Assembly: GCA_947628325.1 (NCBI GenBank)
Contig: CANQZL010000074.1
Coordinates: 1 to 7,577, forward strand
From: an uncultured Bacilli bacterium
GTDB taxonomy: Bacteria > Bacillota_I > Bacilli_A > RF39 > UBA660
Reading direction: 5' to 3'
Length of the DNA: 7,577 bases
Made by a program: the position numbers and the translations under genes. Below the pieces are notes generated by a model. It made no database searches, had not been told where the DNA came from, and saw nothing but the letters and a program-made list of their open reading frames with translations. Below, piece by piece: positions 5,470-7,577 of the stretch. The stretch's first letter is position 1, and each line of letters begins with the position of its first letter.

Positions 5470-6504
5470 TTAATTAGTAGGTTCTGTACTTACCCAAATA
5501 TAGTTACCATAACCATCATCTTTAAATGTATGCTTATAAATAGTGGCTTTATCTTCATAATCTTTTAATATTGCTGAGTTTTTAGAATCGTCATAAGAAA
5601 TAGACAAATTGTAATCACCTTCATCATATACGTCAGTATCATCAAGCATTCCTGATTTATCACCATATTTGTAGATTTTTGTTTTACATTTTAATTCTTC
5701 TGTTTCTTCGTTAAAAGAACCAGCATAGTTATCATATAAAATATATTTTTCATATAAAAATATTTCGTCATCTTTTTTTGTTGCCTTTATAAATGTACTA
5801 TTTTTGTTAACCCCATAGTTACATGTGGTTGTTCCCCATTGACCAGCCATTTTCCAATCACAATAATATAATCCATCAGCATAATTACAACTTGCGAATT
5901 TATATATAGACATATCTGCATCTGTATACTTTACATCGCCATAAATTTTTTTAACTGCTTCGGCAATAATGTCTTTAGAAAAAACATAATAATCAGCATA
6001 AGAATCACAATAAACAGTTGTAAGACATATACCATTTTTGATAGTTCCACCTGGACACGTATTATTATTGTCTTCATTTACTCTATAAAAACTACCATTT
6101 TTAAAAGTATTATCAGTACAATATTTATTTAATGATCCATAATAAAGGAAACTTGCGACAGAACTTAATAAAGCATCATTGGAAATGTCTTTAGCTGTTA
6201 CTTTCTTACTTTGATAGGCATCTTTACCTGAATTATCAATTGGTATAATTCTTTTAAGTTCTTCTATGATTGGAGATTCTTTTAAGTTTAATTCTATTTC
6301 ATTATTAGTTATTTCATTAGCTTTTTCATCAGTTATTTCATTCTGTTCTTCTTTAGTAGAATTATTTTCTTTTACTTCATCTTTTTTAAAATATTTATAA
6401 AAATATGAATCATAAGCTATATATCCTATACTTCCTAGTAATAATATTACCAATATTACAATTGTAATAGTTAATTTTTTAATTTTCCTTTTTTCGCCTT
6501 CCAT
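5470..6504 (-). CDS. membrane-anchored extracytoplasmic protein, 8 cysteines, unknown
   Basis: Not recognised. Seen in 344 residues: a basic N-terminus (EKRKIKK, 4-10), one membrane helix (about 11-31, TITIVILVILLLGSIGY), then a Lys/Glu/Asn-rich low-complexity linker (38-75). A Tyr- and Asp-rich domain (76-344) follows, predicted outside the cell by the positive-inside rule. Eight cysteines, all in the outer domain (129, 150, 160, 166, 206, 215, 228, 273), an even number that would allow disulfides. There is no signal-peptidase site beyond the helix and no lipobox, so it should stay anchored. Start: AAGGAGTG (6512-6519) 7 nt before the ATG. It is monocistronic, with its own promoter and terminator, between rplS and lepB. 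A surface or sensing role is only a guess. Confidence 0.8.
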   Translation of the reverse strand: MEGEKRKIKKLTITIVILVILLLGSIGYIAYDSYFYKYFKKDEVKENNSTKEEQNEITDEKANEITNNEIELNLKESPIIEELKRIIPIDNSGKDAYQSKKVTAKDISNDALLSSVASFLYYGSLNKYCTDNTFKNGSFYRVNEDNNNTCPGGTIKNGICLTTVYCDSYADYYVFSKDIIAEAVKKIYGDVKYTDADMSIYKFASCNYADGLYYCDWKMAGQWGTTTCNYGVNKNSTFIKATKKDDEIFLYEKYILYDNYAGSFNEETEELKCKTKIYKYGDKSGMLDDTDVYDEGDYNLSISYDDSKNSAILKDYEDKATIYKHTFKDDGYGNYIWVSTEPTN

Positions 6505-6534
6505 ATAAACACACTCCTTATTATTTATATTTCT

Positions 6535-6563
6535 AGAATAAAATATTTCTGTATAATAATCAA
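6535..6563 (-). promoter_or_regulatory. candidate promoter of the 8-Cys membrane protein gene
   Basis: Minus strand TTGATT (6558-6563), 17-nt spacer, TATTCT (6535-6540). The predicted start of transcription is about 24 nt before the ATG at 6504, leaving the SD at 6512-6519 inside the leader. The -10 has only four of six consensus bases. Confidence 0.4.
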
Positions 6564-6597
6564 TACTTTTAAATTGTTATTTTACATTTATAAAAGC

Positions 6598-6623
6598 AAA
6601 AAAAAAGAAAAATTAATTTCTTT
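6598..6623 (-). terminator. U-rich terminator overlapping the rplS stop
   Basis: Minus strand AAAGAAA (6617-6623), loop TTAATT, TTTCTTT (6604-6610), then a run of T to 6598. The 5' arm is in the last rplS codons and the stop TAA is in the loop. The stem has only one G-C pair, so it is weak, but the T-run is long. Confidence 0.5.
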
Positions 6624-6954
6624 CTTTTACTTTGTATTCTTTCTTCATTCCTTTTAAGAAGTTTAGTTTTGCTCTTCTTACCATACCCTTCTTAACTACA
6701 GTTATTTTATCAATAGCTGGTGAGTTAACTGGGAATACTCTTGTTACACCAATACCATAAGATTTCTTACGTACTGAGAAAGTTTCAGATACACTTCCAC
6801 CTTTTTTAGCTACTACTAAGCCTTCAAAAGCTTGGATTCTTTCTTTTTTACCTTCTTTTACCCATACATCTACTCTTACAGTATCTCCAACACGGAATTC
6901 AGGAATGTCTTTTCTAATATGCTTCTCATTAATTTTATCAACTAAATTAGCCAT
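6613..6954 (-). CDS. rplS: 50S ribosomal protein L19
   Basis: Component of the large subunit at the interface with the 30S subunit. Seen in 113 residues, the usual size (about 114-116): PEFRVGDTVRVDVWVKEG near 18-35, then ERIQAFEG; the block SETFSVRKKSYGIGVTRVFP, then SPAIDKI; and MVRRAKLNFLKG near the C-terminus. All are hallmark L19 segments. Start: the longer frame from 6972 adds MKGCIK, but those codons contain the SD AAAGGATG (6962-6969), 7 nt before the ATG at 6954, so 6954 is chosen. It is monocistronic with its own strong promoter and terminator, not joined to rpsP-rimM-trmD within the window. The leader is a candidate for L19 autoregulation. Confidence 0.97.
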   Translation of the reverse strand: MANLVDKINEKHIRKDIPEFRVGDTVRVDVWVKEGKKERIQAFEGLVVAKKGGSVSETFSVRKKSYGIGVTRVFPVNSPAIDKITVVKKGMVRRAKLNFLKGMKKEYKVKERN

Positions 6955-7035
6955 TTTTATACATCCTTTCATACTATATTTACTTACCGGAAAATCTTAA
7001 AATCTTAATTTCAGCGGATTTTCTTCCTTGAAGCA
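6955..7035 (-). promoter_or_regulatory. rplS 5' leader, candidate L19 autoregulatory element
   Basis: About 80 nt lie between the predicted transcription start (near 7035) and the rplS ATG, much longer than other leaders here. On the minus strand GAAAATC (7016-7022 region) can pair with GATTTTC (6990-6996 region), with a possible further GG/CC pair across a small bulge, enclosing CGCTGAAATTAAG. Low-GC Gram-positive bacteria are known to carry an L19 leader upstream of rplS; location and size fit, but I could not match the family consensus base by base. The SD AAAGGATG (6962-6969) lies at its end. Confidence 0.4.
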
Positions 7036-7041
7036 ATTAAG

Positions 7042-7070
7042 ATTATAGCAAAAAAAAGATATATTTGCAA
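7042..7070 (-). promoter_or_regulatory. strong sigma-A promoter of rplS
   Basis: Minus strand TTGCAA (7065-7070), exactly 17 nt, TATAAT (7042-7047), with TG one base before the -10 (TGC, extended -10). It is the best promoter in the window and suits a ribosomal protein gene. Predicted start of transcription is near 7034-7036. Confidence 0.8.
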
Positions 7071-7081
7071 CTCAATATCTT
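7050..7081 (-). terminator. terminator of the DUF1003 gene, inside the rplS promoter
   Basis: Minus strand AAGATAT (7075-7081) pairs with ATATCTT (7056-7062), loop of 12 nt, extendable by a G-U pair, followed by a T run to 7050. The loop contains the rplS -35 hexamer and the T run fills the promoter spacer. The stem is AT-rich, so its efficiency is uncertain. Confidence 0.55.
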
Positions 7082-7115
7082 CTTTTTGTATTATTTTATT
7101 CATTTAAAATTAAAA

Positions 7116-7577
7116 TTAATCTTTTTTTGAAGGATTATCGTCATCAACTCTTTTTAAAGAATTTAAGATTTTATATTGATTCTTTATAACAATTTCTAAT
7201 CTATCATAAAGTTGTTCTAATATTAGTTCACTTTTTAAATCTGTATGATAATCATTTTTATTTCTAATTGTATCTTTTTTAGCTTCTCTATTTTGACTCA
7301 TCATTATAATTGGTGCTTGTAAAGCTGCTAAGCATGAAAGTAAAAGATTTAAAAGAATAAATGGATAGGGATCAATAGCATTATTAACTAATAAGACACC
7401 ATTTAAAATAATCCAAAATAATAGAAAGGCACTAAAAACAATTATAAATGTCCAGCTTCCTGCTATTTCAGATATTTTATCAGCTACTTTATCACCAAAT
7501 GTCATATGTTCATCATTTTCTTTATCAACATCTATTGTTATTGGATTATTTAATAATAAGTCAATTATTTCTTCCTC
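7116..7577 (-). CDS. DUF1003 family membrane protein, 5' end beyond window
   Basis: Seen: the frame is open from the right edge to TAA at 7116-7118, 153 visible codons. The Met at 7505 is internal: 24 upstream codons (ending NPITIDVDKENDEH) continue without a stop, match the usual DUF1003 lead-in, and no SD precedes that ATG. Numbered from Met7505: TFGDKVADKI (2-11), GSWTFIIVF (16-24), first membrane helix about 18-42, FILLNLLLSCLAALQAPIIM (49-68) as the second helix, and the family signature MMSQNREAKKD (68-78), then a Lys-rich helical cytoplasmic tail (85-120), possibly coiled coil. Known: DUF1003 proteins are small two-helix inner-membrane proteins of undefined role. Nothing in the context assigns a task. 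Confidence 0.9.
   Translation of the reverse strand, partial: EEEIIDLLLNNPITIDVDKENDEHMTFGDKVADKISEIAGSWTFIIVFSAFLLFWIILNGVLLVNNAIDPYPFILLNLLLSCLAALQAPIIMMSQNREAKKDTIRNKNDYHTDLKSELILEQLYDRLEIVIKNQYKILNSLKRVDDDNPSKKD

Noticed and set aside
7116..7505. reading the DUF1003 gene as a complete 129-residue protein
   Set aside because: The frame continues in phase to the window edge, the upstream residues fit the family and there is no SD before the Met at 7505.
1..7577. CRISPR array, tRNA/rRNA gene or insertion sequence
   Set aside because: No regularly spaced repeats, no cloverleaf-like GC-richer segments, and no transposase or terminal inverted repeats seen on either strand.

Overview
The window is very AT-rich and all ten genes lie on the minus strand, so transcription runs from high to low coordinates. 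The Shine-Dalgarno sites are strong (AAAGGAGAT, AAGGAGTG, AAAGGTGAT), there are TTG/TATAAT-type promoters, and there is a type I signal peptidase, an MEP-pathway enzyme (IspG) and a monocistronic rplS. This fits a low-GC Bacillota/Bacilli-type bacterium, plausibly an uncultured gut lineage near the Erysipelotrichales or Mycoplasmatota. That placement is inference. Every Trp codon checked is TGG, so nothing suggests UGA recoding, although none of the nine visible stop codons is TGA.

Layout in order of transcription. At 7577-7116 is a DUF1003 membrane protein that enters from the right edge. Its terminator (7050-7081) overlaps the strong rplS promoter (7042-7070). rplS (6954-6613) has a leader of about 80 nt and its own terminator. 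Next comes an unrecognised single-pass membrane protein with eight extracytoplasmic cysteines (6504-5470), with its own promoter and terminator. Then a two-gene unit, lepB (5357-4785) and a small zinc-hydrolase-like protein (4778-4272), ends at a hairpin. A second unit follows: ispG (4188-3121), hpt (3066-2557), a RdgB/HAM1-like NTP pyrophosphatase (2552-1944) and a PD-(D/E)XK nuclease-like gene (1909-683), ending at a GAAA-loop terminator (641-664). Last, a RhuM-family gene with its own promoter (487-1) runs off the left edge.

Most of the window is housekeeping: translation (L19), protein export (LepB), isoprenoid synthesis (IspG), purine salvage (Hpt) and nucleotide-pool cleaning (RdgB-like). 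The accessory part is the left end, where a PD-(D/E)XK_4-type protein and RhuM sit side by side. Both families occur near restriction and phage-defence loci, so this could be the edge of a defence island, but the window shows too little to name a system. No tRNA, rRNA, insertion sequence or CRISPR array was seen, and no gene-free stretch exceeds 300 bases; the longest is 488-682.

Three annotated starts are moved downstream of the longest reading frame because the Shine-Dalgarno site decides them: hpt at 3066, lepB at 5357 and rplS at 6954. The DUF1003 frame stays open past the Met at 7505 to the window edge, so that Met is internal.
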